DNA of 64,000 bases. Source: Annona cherimola (taxonomy: Eukaryota; Streptophyta; Magnoliopsida; Magnoliales; Annonaceae). The first letter of the stretch is position 1, and each line of letters opens with the position of its first letter. Positions 1 to 11,514 of this stretch are shown here, piece by piece. The notes beneath the pieces were generated by a model. The model had not been told where the DNA came from. It did no database searches and saw only the letters and a program-made list of their open reading frames with translations. A program made the translations under genes and the position numbers. The stretch is from the NCBI GenBank assembly GCA_030490835.1, contig CM059973.1, forward strand, positions 84,955,221 to 85,019,220, given 5' to 3'.

Positions 1-1951
1 GGTCTACAGGGGATCCTCTTTATGGTACTGGAGGCCAACCCAAATGTGTTGAGTCAGGATCTAGAAATGATGGTTTTGCAGAAGATGGGTATGAAACCAG
101 AGTCAATTTTGTTTAAAACATCAGTTTTAGAATGTATTCCTTGCTTAGTTTCTCTCGCATGGTACAAGATTGTCCTGGCTTTAATTACTAGAGAGATATT
201 TGTCTGTCACCAGTCACACACCATTTCGGGTACTGCCATGTTATTTGCATATGATAACCACAGAGAACATCGATGTACCCTTGCTAGGCAATCCAAATTA
301 CAGAAGCAGGATCCTTCAAATAAGATACAATTCAGCCATCCATGTTGTTTTCGTACAAATATCATGTAGACCATGCATGTTTATCAAAGAATTACATAAT
401 TTGCATCCATGGCATATAGTCCCAAAGTGATGCCACTTCATACGAAACTTATGGAGCTAAGGTCCAAAATATGGAATAGACAAATGTTTGCAGCATACAG
501 GTACTGCAACGACACAATTGCCTGTAATATTGCATAAATACTTTATGCACATTCACCAGCAAATATAGTGTACTTGTACACTTGCTCATAAATAGTGTCA
601 CTACAGAAAACAAGAATGTCATTTTCAAAGTGGAAAGGATTTTAGCATATTGGACAAGCAATGTCAAAACCTTTCATGGACCTGAATTCAAACTATACAA
701 TAGCGTAGTGGTTGGTTTGAGGTATCAATGAGAACCATTGTCCAGGAATGCTGCTTTTTTTTTCCCCCTTGTGTGGAAACAGACCAAATTACTAAGTACC
801 TATGTACACAAAAAGTGGCTAAACTTCGACTATTTTATGATTATTTCAATGTGCACAGAAGTGGCTATGTTTTGAGTATTTGCTGAGTACTATAATGTGT
901 GTGAAAGTGGCTAAACTTGTTTTCTAGGTAATTTCATTTCCTAGTTGCATTTTGGGGGACTATGCTGTGTCCTGAACTCAGGTTCTTAACAAATTTGCAA
1001 ATAGAATATTAGATCATAGCATATACACAAAACATGCATTTCTGGTTAATAATTCTTCGAGAAGAATTCTTTGTGCTGCGTATCTAGCCTGATAATGATG
1101 GTTAAGGCTGCTAATTTTTGCCACCTTTAATCAGTTTTGTCATTCTTGAGGAATAAATGAAAGCTGATTTTATGGTCAAGTCCTGAGGTGGAAGATGGAG
1201 CCAACTATTGATGAATAGTTTATAGGCTTGTTCAAGTATTGCCAGTTACAGAAACTGAACAGTTAATAGAGCCTCATGTCTTAGGATGAATAATCATCTT
1301 GTAACTTGGTAATCTTGCGACCAAGTGGTACATCCACGGTAGGTGGGAAGACAATTGCAGTACTTGCTAAGTTTCTTGTGATACAGTTTTTCAAACGTGA
1401 GCAGCAAAAAGGTGTTAGAAGAGCAAAGTGGTTCTTACGGTCATGTTTTACACAAACAAATTGAATTTCTGGAACAAAGAGGCCTTAACATTTTCTATTT
1501 ACAGTGACGAACCTAACCTTGGCCTTTTTTTGTTTGTTTGTTTGTTTGTTTTGTTTTTGCGAAAACAGTAACCCATATTCTGTGTACAATATTTCCATAC
1601 TTTGGACTGTTTAGAAGAATATGTATTCAACTATCTGAGCTTTGGCATCAAATTGAAAATTTCATTTAGTCATCATTATGTGTTATAGCATTTTCTGTTT
1701 GTTTGTGTCCAAACTCCAATCCTGTTCTGTGTAGAGGGTACCATAGGCCTACAAATGCAGTTCCTGGGGATTCTGGCTATCACCTGCATGCCCATCAAGT
1801 GGTTCTTCATCACCCTACAAAAAGTGAGGTATGGTTATCTCAATGCCAAACGTTACATTTGATAAACTATAGCGCACCCAGCAGTTTGCCTCTTATTGGC
1901 AGTGTCGTCAATTCCACTTCAAGCAGTTCAGCATTATGGCTAAATCAATGA
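1..1951 (+). CDS. RNA pseudouridine synthase, RluA family (3' part, spliced, 5' end outside window)
   Basis: I join an exon at 1-88 (reading from base 3) to an exon at 1735-1951. The first exon reads GDPLYGTGGQPK, which matches the GDPLYG block near the end of the RluA-type catalytic domain. It ends in phase at a GT donor (89-90), and an AG acceptor at 1733-1734 restores the frame. The second exon contains GYHLHAHQVVLHHPTKSE, resembling the conserved 'LHA..L.F.HP..' segment that closes this domain, and stops at 1949-1951. Known family role: conversion of uridine to pseudouridine in rRNA or tRNA, in plants often in organelles. The catalytic Asp would lie upstream of the window. The last 40 residues are Ser-rich and fit the family poorly apart from an LINYSAP stretch, so another small intron or a decayed end is possible. 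Family call fairly sure, subtype not. Confidence 0.6.
89..1734 (+). other. Intron of the pseudouridine synthase-like gene
   Basis: The interval is bounded by GT at 89-90 and AG at 1733-1734 and joins two exons whose translations are both RluA-like in a consistent phase. It is AT-rich with many stops in all frames. It holds a TTTG-type microsatellite around 1524-1552. No other feature is recognised in it. Confidence 0.55.
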
Positions 1952-2386
1952 TTATCCAAATGCAAATGCTTGTATGGGCAAACCTCTGAATGCCATTGAA
2001 TCATCATTTTTGAAAATTGCGGCTTTGTGCATGATTTCTGTCAGGATTAGAGGTGTTAACAAATAGGGTTGGAGCCTAACTCTAATCTTAATCCATTTAA
2101 AATATCTCAATCCTAATCCGTTTATTAACCAATTTTAAAAACCTCAACTCTAACCTATTTAATAAATGGGTTGACAGGTTATTAATAGGTTGTATAACAA
2201 ATTACTTAAAGGCCTACATTCTGACAGACGATGATCTCACAAGGAGAAGTGAGAGGGTATTTTTGGCACAGAGGAAATGAAAATAGGGCAATAATGGGAA
2301 AACGGATGGAAAAATGAAGACTAGGTGGCGGGAGGAAGACTTAATTGGGGAAAAATAACCAAGGGGTTTACATATATATATATATA

Positions 2387-2730
2387 GGGAAATGATCCAG
2401 TGCATGCGACTGCACCATGCAGTCCATGCACTGTGGGCCCCACTTGATCATTTCCCATAAATCCACCCCACCCATTGTATTTAGAATTGTTCACTTTATT
2501 ACCATACCAATTTTCATCCAAATCCAACATATATGTAGTCTCCATCTTAAAATGGTGCAAAATCAACGTAATAAAATAGTTTAATGTAAATATCAAGTTT
2601 AAAGTGGTTTTTTCAACATCTAAACCGTCTAAAGTATGATTTATATATGGATAAATGAGTGTATAAAGTTTCATTACAATCTAATATGTGTGGGGTCCAT
2701 TTTACAGCGGACTGCACAGGATCGGTTCCC
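2387..2730. mobile_element. (TA)n-associated foldback MITE, copy 1
   Basis: Bounded on both sides by (TA)n runs. The ends are related inverted repeats (GGGAAATGATCCAGTGCATG and the complement of GGGAACCGATCCTGTGCAG). Internal phrases 'CCCACTTGATCAT', 'ATTGTATTTAGAAT' and 'CATACCAATTTTCATC' recur at 2775 and 39108, and in weaker form near 34.9 kb. It is nested in the hAT-like element. It resembles the rice Micron type of microsatellite-targeting MITE in being inserted within TA repeats; that is analogy, not proven identity. Confidence 0.65.
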
Positions 2731-2739
2731 ATATATATA

Positions 2740-2774
<35 letters not shown>

Positions 2775-2779
<5 letters not shown>

Positions 2780-3129
2780 CTGTTCCGGTGCAGCGTCACT
2801 GCACCGGAACAGCGGTACAGTGGGCCCAAAATGGGCCCCACATGATCATGAAATCATGATCTACTCCACCCATTGTATTTAGAATAATATATTATATTAC
2901 CATACCAATTTTCATCCCAATCAGATACTTTAAAGTTGTTATTTTCATCAAACTATTTTATTACGTTGGATTTGTACCATTTTCAGATGGGGCCCATATA
3001 CATATCTGATTAGGATGAAAATTGGTATGGTAATAGAATACATTATTCTAAATACAATGGGTGGAGTAGATCATGATTTCATGATCATGTGGGGCCCATT
3101 ACAGCGATGCTGCACAGGAATACAATCCT
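2775..3129. mobile_element. (TA)n-associated foldback MITE, copy 2
   Basis: Ends are TTCCGGTGCAGC and the complement of TTCCTGTGCAGC, with (TA)n outside each. The two halves form a long inverted repeat: the phrase 'GGGCCCCACATGATCATG' at the left matches 'CATGATCATGTGGGGCCC' at the right. It is the most symmetrical copy in the window and is very similar to the copy at 39108-39413. Confidence 0.7.
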
Positions 3130-3359
3130 ATATATATATAACTTTAATGGGTAAAATGAGTTAAATGGGTTAAATGAGTTAAACGGGTTACTGAACGGGT
3201 TGATGAGTTATAAAATTTTAACCCTAATCTGTTTATTTAATTAAATGGTTGAACAGGTTAGCAGATGATAATCCATTTATTCAAAAATCTCAACCTAAAT
3301 TCACTTATAAACGAGTTCGACGAGCGGGTTGTCCATGATCATTAACACTCCTAACTCAA

Positions 3360-4886
3360 GATGGTCCGACCTTCTCAGTTTACGAACCAGAAATAAGATA
3401 AATTTGAATTGCACAAACTATTTCCTCTAAATGGTTACCCAGAGCTTTTTTGCAATTGACAGGAAACGTTATAAGCTATATTGTCTAAAACTAGAATCTT
3501 TGAAGACTAGCATGCAATCACCGATGAAAATTTAAGAGATGGCTATTTGCTACCTGTTGTTTACAGGTAATTAAAATAACTGCTCCGCTCCCACCTATGC
3601 TCCATGGAGTGATGCTGAAAAGAAGTGGCAGCGACTCAGATACCACATGGTATTGACCACGTATGTTGGCTGCTGGGCTCGGGAATGAAGGTTAAAGGTG
3701 GATGTTCACGAGTTGGAGCTAATGCTGCTAATGCTATATGCTGAAGTCACTTGGAATCCCTCTTGTCTCTTTTGTTTCTTTGGGCATGTTTTGGCTTTAC
3801 AAATTGATTGAAATGTGCAACTTGCTACCTTAACAGGATGAAATGGATAGTTCTTGAAAATATCTGGAGATTTTCTACTACTACTACATCCAGAAATCTT
3901 TTTTGTGCTACTGAAAACTCTTAAAAATATGTTTATGTTTGAAATCGATAGAAGCATATAAAGCCACAGTTTTCACGAATCCATATTCAAGTCCAAACTA
4001 AAAAAAAGGAGGAGGAGAAGATAAGGAATAGGACAAATGCTGTTCTAATGAATCTATGCAGGTGGGCCATTATCTGTTGACTCCGGCCACATAAAACACA
4101 CTTTTTATGTAGCCAAGGAAGGCAGAGCCTGAGGGAATTCTCTAAATACTTTCTTTTGGGGTAATGATTCAATCATTCAATAAGTATGCAGCCATGTTGT
4201 AGTAGCAGCATTACTAGATTGGTGTCTTGAATTTTGAGTCTTTTTTCTTTTCTTTTTTTTCGAAAAAAGAGCCCTATGTGATCTTTATATGTGTGTATAT
4301 ATATATTTGTATGTGCATATCAAAACTGACCATTTTCAGATTTATATTTTTATAATGGTAAAAACTGTCGATTTTTTAAATTATAAAAATATAAAAATTT
4401 TAAAGTGGTAATGTTGGTTCATAAAAAGGACCCACTCACATTTTGATGATATGAGCTTTAAAGCAAATATACATAGGAGGATTATACTAATTGAAATACG
4501 TAAGCTTGTGGTTAAATAAAGAGATTAGATGCAACGAAAGTCAGAGCTGTTATTCAACGCGCATCTTGCCTCTGTCACTTGCTCATGGATTTCTTATGGT
4601 TTATCAAACCAAAAAAGTATTCGTACAGTTTGGGAAAATTTCTTTCTTCCTGCTTTTTCATATCTATCAATGCAGTATCGTATTTCATTTCAACTTTTTT
4701 TCCGCTTTACTTTGGTCATTAACCTTATCGAATCACATCATTATTTTATATATTTCAAAAACTTTTTTACCAAATTTAAGTTTGAGTTGTTAAAAATTAA
4801 GAAAGAACTAAAAAAAATTATTTTTTTGATTGGGAATTGAAAACATATTTAATATGGCTAACTTTGCAGCTGACCTGATCTATTAC
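3360..4886. other. Intergenic, no gene recognised
   Basis: AT-rich sequence with no convincing coding signal on either strand. The few open frames (for example 3706-3957 on the minus strand and 4491-4840 on the plus strand) have low-complexity Ser, Phe or Lys-rich translations and no family motif. Confidence 0.5.
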
Positions 4887-5343
4887 GGGAAATTTGCATT
4901 ATAAACTCTATAATTTTGTATGTTAGTTTGTGTATTAGCATGTTAGACCTTGTGAAGTTTTGAATTTTGCATTTTAAACCTTCTATCCTCACACTATCTA
5001 ATACACTCGGTTAGGCCATGTGCAATGATGAAAATACCCATCAATACAAATAAAATCATATGTTCTCACTCGAAAATCCTACCTCAATTAGAGCCAAAAC
5101 CCCAAATTCGAAACCCTACCCCCCTTGCACACTTAAAATCTGAATTAGGGCCTATAATTTTCTTTGCGTTAATGAGTATTTTCATCATTGCACATAACCT
5201 AACGGAGCATATCCAACGGCGTGAGAGTGGAGAGCTTAAAATGTGAAAGCCGAAATTTCATGGGGTTCAATTTGTTAATACACAAGTTACGGAGTCCAAA
5301 ATGCTAATATACAAAGTTAGAAATTTATAACACAAATTCCCAA
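4887..5343. mobile_element. Mutator-like MITE with imperfect terminal inverted repeats
   Basis: The left end GGGAAATTTGCATTATAAA pairs with the right end (complement GGGAATTTGTGTTATAAA). The inverted similarity extends about 90 bp inward, through the GTGTATTAGCAT phrase. A 9-bp flanking duplication with one mismatch is present: ATCTATTAC at 4878-4886 and ATCTCTTAC at 5344-5352. The 9-bp duplication is the mark of Mutator-type insertion. There is no transposase. Confidence 0.6.
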
Positions 5344-5628
5344 ATCTCTTACTGAACGAGCCAATTGGGGCATTCATTTATTTCAAATGTTACCAATCTA
5401 TTCGATGCGTGTCTTCTATAAAAAAAAAAACTAGAAAGAACTTTTTAAAAAGTCAAGATGTATTTATGTATTTGATTAAACAAATTGGAAATAAAATTGA
5501 TATTTCGAATTTCCATAAAATAACCATCATCGTTATCTCATTCCCACGCCATAATTTGGTTTGCCCGTCAACAAGAGCTACGTGCGGTGGATCCCTGACG
5601 CCGACCACGCGTGCAAGCACAACTAAAT

Positions 5629-6034
5629 GAGTACAGATCTTTTACGACCGGTGATTTCCGACGGGTCAAAAAATATATTTTTTTGTTTTTTTTTTTGAAA
5701 AATAATTTTATAAATATGTTAATCTAGTTATATTTAATCTATAAATCAAGTTTTATCATTTTTAGATATGTATATATATTTATTTTGGATTTTTAAATAC
5801 AGGGGTATTTAAGTCATTTTAAATATTCTTAAAATGACTTAAATACCCCTGTATTTAAAAATCCAAAATAAATATATATACATATCCAAAAATGGTAAAA
5901 ATTGATTTATAGATTAAATATAACTAGATTAACATGTTTATAAAAAAAAATTTCAAAAAAAATTTAAAAAATATATTTTTTTTGACCGGTCAGAAATCAC
6001 CGGATTTCCGACCGGTCGTAAAAGATCATTCGGC
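5629..6034. mobile_element. Mutator-like foldback MITE (ACCGGTCGG end family), complete
   Basis: Nearly the whole element is one inverted repeat centred near 5826: 'AAATACAGGGGTATTTAAG' is followed by its exact complement. The ends carry TTTTACGACCGGT and the complement of TTTTACGACCGGTCGGAAAT. A perfect 9-bp target duplication, CAACTAAAT, lies at 5620-5628 and 6035-6043. The left end lacks about 12 bases of the CGGAAATCCGGT stretch present on the right. No coding capacity. Confidence 0.85.
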
Positions 6035-6056
6035 CAACTAAATACTAGTGAAACGA

Positions 6057-6422
6057 GCCGACTGATCATTTACGACCGGTCGGAAATCCGGTGATTTCCG
6101 ACCGGTCAAAAATGATATTTTTTTTAATTTTTTTTGAAAAATAATTTTATAAACATGTTAATCTAGTTATATTTAATTTATAAACCAAATTTTACCATTT
6201 TTGGATATGTATATATATTTATTTTGAATTTTTAAATACAGGGGTATTTAAGTCATTTTAAATATTCTTAAAATGACTTAAATACCCCTGTATTTAAAAA
6301 TCCAAAATAAATATATATACATATCGAAAAATGATAAAATTTGGTTTATAGATTAAATATAACTAGATTAACATGTTTATAAAATTATTTTTCAAAAAAA
6401 AAAACAAAAAAAAATATTTTTT
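6057..6422. mobile_element. Mutator-like foldback MITE (ACCGGTCGG end family), right end missing
   Basis: Starts GCCGACTGATCATTTACGACC, as the 49048 copy does, and shares the same central palindrome as the neighbour at 5629. The right arm stops after the AT-rich segment at about 6422, and the ACCGGTCGG terminus and target duplication are absent. It lies only 22 bp from the preceding copy. Confidence 0.75.
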
Positions 6423-6463
6423 GAATCTTGATATTTGGTTTACAACGTGACGGCAAAATCAAA

Positions 6464-7044
6464 GAGGGGTTTTTTACCTTTTAAACTCTCCAACTTCTGC
6501 ATATAATTTTAAATCTTGATATTTGGGTGCGTATATTTTAAACCTTAAAAGCTTTAATTCATTTATATTTTAAACCTTGACATGTAACAACGTTAAAAAG
6601 TATCATTAATTCATGCAAAATGATGTAAATACTCTTAAATATTTTTTTCAAAAAGAAAACTTTTCATTTTACACTCGACTAAATGATGTAAATACTCTTA
6701 AATATTTTTTTTCAAAAAGAAAACTTTTCATTTTACACTCGACTATTATGCTTTCTTCAATTGTCCTTAGAGACTCTAATCACATTTTTACCTCTAATAC
6801 GAGTTTGAGTTTTCTTTTTTTTAAAAAAAAAAAATTGAAGGATATTTATGTCTTTTCTTATGAATTTACAGCAATTTTTAACGTCATTATAGGGTCAGCG
6901 TTTAAAATGCAAAAGAACTAAAATTTTCTAGTTTAAAATTCAAATAACCAATCTTTAAAATTTAAAATGAAAATATACAAAGTTAAATATATATATATTT
7001 TTGATGTGAACAAAGTTAAATATTTTAAAATGCAAAAAACCCTC
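6464..7044. mobile_element. Probable MITE with GAGGGTTTTTT ends
   Basis: The left end GAGGGGTTTTTTACCTTTTA and the right end (complement GAGGGTTTTTTGCATTTTA) are inverted repeats. 'AAAATGCAAA' phrases recur in a comparable but less clear segment near 43.43-43.63 kb. Flanks are not a clean duplication. It contains a 63-bp tandem duplication at about 6618-6745. The reading frames inside are by-products of that repeat. Confidence 0.45.
6618..6745. repeat. Tandem duplication, 63-bp period, two copies
   Basis: The phrase beginning TGATGTAAATACTCTTAAAT at 6621 recurs at 6684, followed in both copies by the same AAAGAAAACTTTTCATTTTA and CACTCGACTA. The copies differ by one T in a homopolymer. Confidence 0.9.
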
Positions 7045-8164
7045 AAAAGACATGATACTCCAGTCGCCAGAAGAGCCGGCAGAGTAGCTTTTCTCTGCTT
7101 CATAAGCAGCCCTTCATGTTTCGCCAACTTAGATCTAGCTGGCCTCTCTTTCTTGAGGTAGAAAGCTAGTCTTCAGAAGGGAACAAAAAAAAAAAAAAAA
7201 AGTTGGACGACTCTCTAGTCAATGCCATCAAATGACAATTTTGGTTAAATCAGTAGCCGACAGAAATCTACAGCTGTGTTTGGACCGTGCCTTGCTGATT
7301 TGTTGTCAACCATACATTTTCAGTGACTGCACCCAAGTTCAGCAGGCAGCCGGCCATTTGAATTCAACGACCAGATATATTAGGTCTTTTGAAAATCAAA
7401 TGACGTTCTTATTCTCTTTCCATTTCAGAGATCACACCAGCTGTTGTTCTGACCATGCCATTTTTTCCTTCACAAAATGTTTGACTCCATTGTTTCCAGC
7501 AACGTCCGGAAAAAAAGGGTCCCCTGCTCAGGGTCGTGGGGGTGCACTTGAGGTCCACTTTCACTCCTCTAATTAATTTATCTGTCCAATTCAACTTTGG
7601 CCTAGAATCAATTAATAGGTATTACTATTTGTATCACAAGTAGCTAATATGAGTATGTATAAGGTGTTTGGGTAAAAAAGTTGAGAGTTCGAAATTAAAG
7701 TGGATGTCTCATTATTCCTCCTCTAGAGTATACTTATGTTAGGTATCTAGTCATCAAGACAGATGGCCAGATTAAAAAAAATGGATTATTTCAAATGAAT
7801 GTGGTTAGAAGAAATACAAAAGCAATCCATCTTTAATGTTACGAGAGGTAATAGTTTGAAAAAACAAGTGGGGAAATTTGATTAAACAGATGTATATTTG
7901 GCAACATGTCATTTGTAGGAAAAGTTCCCATTTCTAAGCAACGGAACCAGTCTCCTGGCCCTTATAGATGTCCATGTCATAGGGAGACATGGACGACAAG
8001 TTGAGGAGAATTTGTCAGCTCACGTGTTGCAATGAATATAAAAAGCCCTTTGTCATGTGGCAGAAAGGAAATAGCAATGGACAACCTAAAACTGAGCAAT
8101 CTTTTAAAGATAGGTTGTATGTGTCTATAAAAGATAGGTTGTATGTGTCTGTGTAGCTACAAAG
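7045..8164. other. Intergenic, no gene recognised
   Basis: Overlapping frames on both strands at 7080-7160 and 7232-7594 have no recognisable domain. A short minus-strand stretch at about 7050-7165 has codon-like composition and could be a captured gene fragment, but nothing identifies it. A 23-bp tandem repeat (GATAGGTTGTATGTGTCT) lies near 8107-8150. Confidence 0.4.
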
Positions 8165-8436
8165 GGGACGTTTGGAAAGTGAAAAGTGTGGAAAATGTAG
8201 TATTGGGCGGGAGTAGAAAATAAAATATTTTAAAAATTGTGTGATTGAAATGAAATAATAGGAATGAAGTTAAAATAAATAGTTCTATTGGATAATATTC
8301 GATAAGGAAAATAATTAAAATATAGAGATAAAAGTGAAAAAAATATAATAATTAGTTAATTAATAAGGAGCCTTGAAATCAACAATCTCATAACTTTCCA
8401 CCCATTCTCACGTTTCTGCTGGTTACCAAAAGTGCC
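8165..8436. mobile_element. Tourist-like MITE (GTGGGAAATGTGG family), diverged
   Basis: The left end GGGGACGTTTGGAAAG and an AAATATTTTAAAAATTGTGTG core match the copies at 25208 and 46428. The right end is diverged (CCAAAAGTGCCC). Short inverted ends ending in GTTTGG are as in Tourist/Harbinger-derived MITEs. Confidence 0.6.
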
Positions 8437-8794
8437 CAAAAACGAGTTTGTGGAATTTCCGTGCACATGAACCTTATCTTGTTCCCCATATGTCGCATCC
8501 ATCTACGACAGATTTACACGTGCAAGTGGAAAATGGAAACCATCCAACCCGTAACTTCATCTTCATGCGTGCACCTTCTTGCCTAATCTTTTCTTTGATT
8601 GAAATTTTTTATTTATTTATTGATCTTAAGATAATACTTTTTATTTCCATAGAAAAAGTTCATGCTCGTCATTTCCAAAATGGGGATGCTACTAAGATAA
8701 CGAGTAATAGGATTTCTCTATCCCCAACCCCTTTCACATCGAGAGGGATTAGGGATAAAGGATATCCTTTCATCAAAAAAGATAACGAGTAATG

Positions 8795-9150
8795 TTTCAA
8801 TGTATCATAATGTATTGAAATTTCAATGCATTAAAGTGTAAATTCTATTTTTAAAATATTTTTATAAAATTGTTAACCTAAGTGTATTTAACTTATTGTT
8901 ACTATTTTTGAATATGTATAAATATATTTTTTTAATTTTTTAAAAACAAGAGTATTGTAGTCATTTAAAAATGACTAAAACCTCTTCTATTTTAAAAAAT
9001 AAAAAAAAAATATGTACACTATCCAAAAATGGTAAATTTTAATTTATAAATTAAATACACCTAGATTAATAGTTTTATAAAAAATATTTAAAAAATAGAA
9101 TTTTGCACCTTGATGCATTGAAATTACATCAGGACACATTGAGACATTAC
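8795..9150. mobile_element. Foldback MITE of the GTCATTTTAA core superfamily (ATGCATTGAAAT ends)
   Basis: Left GAGTAATGTTTCAATGTATC pairs with the right end (complement AGAGTAATGTCTCAATGTGT). The inner arms contain ATAAAATTGTTAACCTA, 'AGTCATTTAAAAATGACTAAA' as the centre, and TAGATTAATAGTTTTATAAA. The core matches the Mutator-like foldbacks at 5629 and 31400 while the ends are different. No clean target duplication was seen. Confidence 0.55.
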
Positions 9151-11433
9151 TCTAGGATAGTCGCCTTTTGCTTCTATATACTAGGTCACATAAAAGCAGT
9201 TTCACGTAATTTTTTTCATTTCTAACGTCTTAATGTTTGATAACAAATCCACTCCATGCATTACACATAACATCATTTGTTTAGTTAAGAGATCAAGTTT
9301 CATTTAAATTAAATACACGTATGAGTCACATTTGTTGAAAAATATATGTGTAAAGTAGGAAAAATGCTTTGATTCATTTACATATACATTAGAATGTAAT
9401 AATACTTTATAAAATCGTATATCCATGTAGTAATAATATTGTAGATGGTTTAGATGTTGAAAACATAATTTTAAAATTAAAATTTAATATTATACTATTT
9501 ATTATATTAATTTTACGTATTTGTTGATGAGACTCATGCAAAATAATACTAGGCAAGTGAAAGAATTTCTATGATAATATAAATAATTTTCAATACAATA
9601 TATAAGTGAATTTTTCATCAAGTATTAATATATTAAAAAAAAGTTACATGAAAGAGAGAAGTTTCACGAAAGCAAAGCAATTAAGTTAAAAAAAAATATA
9701 CGTATGAATGGCGCAACTTAAGTCACGTGCGGTTTGAGGTCAATAATATTCTTATCTTATTTTCTAAAACTCCTCTATTTTATCCTGCTCTATTAAAAAA
9801 ACTATCCTACTTTGTTCTTTAATTAGGTCGGGTCAATTCCAATTCGAATCCTAAATTAGTGCTCGAAAATAATTTTCAAGTTATATCTAAAAATTATGAT
9901 TTCATAAAATCTTATTTTAAAACTTATAATTAACATAATAGTAATATAATTTCATAATGTATTAATTAAATGCACTAATTAATGGATAAAATTAAATAAT
10001 TTGCATTTATTTAATAGATAGATAATGATTCAAGATTTACCCAAAACCATGCAGCCTCCATGTTTTACTATTAATTTATTTTTCCAATTTTAGAGATATT
10101 TGCACTCTTACCTATGTTTTTAAATAAATTACTTTATGCTTATGGATTGAAACTTATTGCAAATCTACCTATAAATTTTAAAAATATTTACGGTTATGCA
10201 TATGTATTTTAAAATATTTGCAATTATGCCCACAACAAGTATGAAGCACTTAGATTTTTTAAAAATCATGATGCTTTGATAAATCAAAACCATCCCTTAT
10301 GTTAACATAATTTTAGGTAATATACCAAAAATACCTTGATTGGATAACCTTATGGACTATATCAATCTTTAAAATAATTTATATTTATTAGGACCTGCTA
10401 AGTTATCCAGTTAAGATAATATTTGCGATAATAACCAAATTCACATTAATAATCACAATTGGTGTTTTGGATTTATCAAAAAGTATTTTGGCTTTTCAAA
10501 AAAATAAGAAATTGACACTTGCCATAGGCATAACTATAAATAGTTTAAAATTGTGTAGTTGTTTTCGCAATAAGTTTCAAATTATATATATATATATAAA
10601 TATAACTTGTATAAAAAAAATCATATGTATAAACACAAATATCTCTTAATTTTAACATATATTTTAAATCTAAATCATTTATCATGTTTAACTGATCTTG
10701 TTTTATTATATTAATAAAAATAATTTTCACCGAAAACTTGTATCTTTTAAAAATAGCATCTTTTCATTATAAGTAAATAGATAACTATTAAAATTTTTGA
10801 AAAATATACAGCATATAAAAGTTCACAGTAAATGTAATTTTTGGAATTATAAGTAAATGCAAATGGATAAACATGATAAGTTATTTAGATTTTAAAAATA
10901 TTCGAGAATTAAAAAATTAAGGGTAAGCATGGAGCCTTCATGTTACAAGAAGTATTGAATATGTGCACGTTACAAGAAGTATTGAATATGTGGAAGCATG
11001 GAGCCTTCGTGTTCCGGTTAGCAATTGAATCAGTAGTATATTTTTTTTTATTACATTTAGCAAGAGACAGAGCTCTTCGTAAGGTTCAAACCTTCAATTT
11101 CTAGCACACAAGCTAGGACGGAGAATTAACTGGGTTATGCCTAGGGCCACAGATATTTCTAATATTTTTGAATTCCAAAAATATTTCATACAAGGTATAT
11201 ATGATACTTCAATATATGTATTAACAAGTCAGGTAGTTTCAAATACTCAAAACCTTAAACCGATACTAATCAAATTGCATAAGGTATTTTTAAATTTGGA
11301 ACCTATTCTATCATCTGGGATGGAAAAATAGTAACTCTCCCCATTTCGAGTATCCTAGGAGTCAATCCGCACTCTTCACAAGCTGCACCCCACAACCTAA
11401 TTTGTCTTTCCAGGAATTTGATAATCAAGTGAG
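9151..11433. other. AT-rich repeat-derived intergenic DNA
   Basis: Segments at about 9270-9560 resemble the internal part of the (TA)n-associated MITE family (phrases 'GATGGTTTAGATGTTGAAAA', 'ATTTTACGTATTTGTTGATGAG'). A 26-bp tandem repeat (GTTACAAGAAGTATTGAATA) lies around 10943-10992. No gene is recognised. Confidence 0.4.
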
Positions 11434-11514
11434 GCCCACTTAATTGGATTAGTCTTCAGAATCTTTTGGAAATCCTCCATTCCCAAAAGATTTCGAAGAC
11501 TAATTCATGTGGGC
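11434..11514. repeat. Short imperfect hairpin
   Basis: ATTAGTCTTCAGAATCTTTT on the left pairs with the complement of AAAAGATTTCGAAGACTAAT on the right. Flanking GCCCAC and GTGGGC extend the stem, and the loop is about 12 bases. It may be a MITE remnant or a hairpin RNA source; no mature small RNA is claimed. Confidence 0.6.

Larger units (their letters stand above)
2050..3356. mobile_element. hAT-like non-autonomous element carrying two nested MITEs
   Basis: The ends are inverted: TAGAGGTGTTAAC on the left, and on the right the complement of TTAGGAGTGTTAATG. The outer DNA (2060-2215 and 3140-3340) is made of short 'AACCC/GGGTT' phrases typical of non-autonomous plant hAT elements that begin TAGRGGTG. 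Flanking 8-bp duplications are imperfect (GTCAGGAT and CTCAAGAT, 6 of 8). No transposase frame is present. The middle is filled by two copies of a different MITE. Confidence 0.5.

Noticed and set aside
22..430. Long plus-strand open frames at the left edge
   Set aside because: They are out of frame with the RluA-like exon at 1-88 and run into its intron; the translations lack any motif.
2659..2882. Ile/Tyr-repeat frames
   Set aside because: They translate the (TA)n microsatellite between two MITEs.
5629..6422. Possible CRISPR-like or viral palindromes
   Set aside because: They are transposon inverted repeats with 9-bp target duplication in a plant nuclear context.
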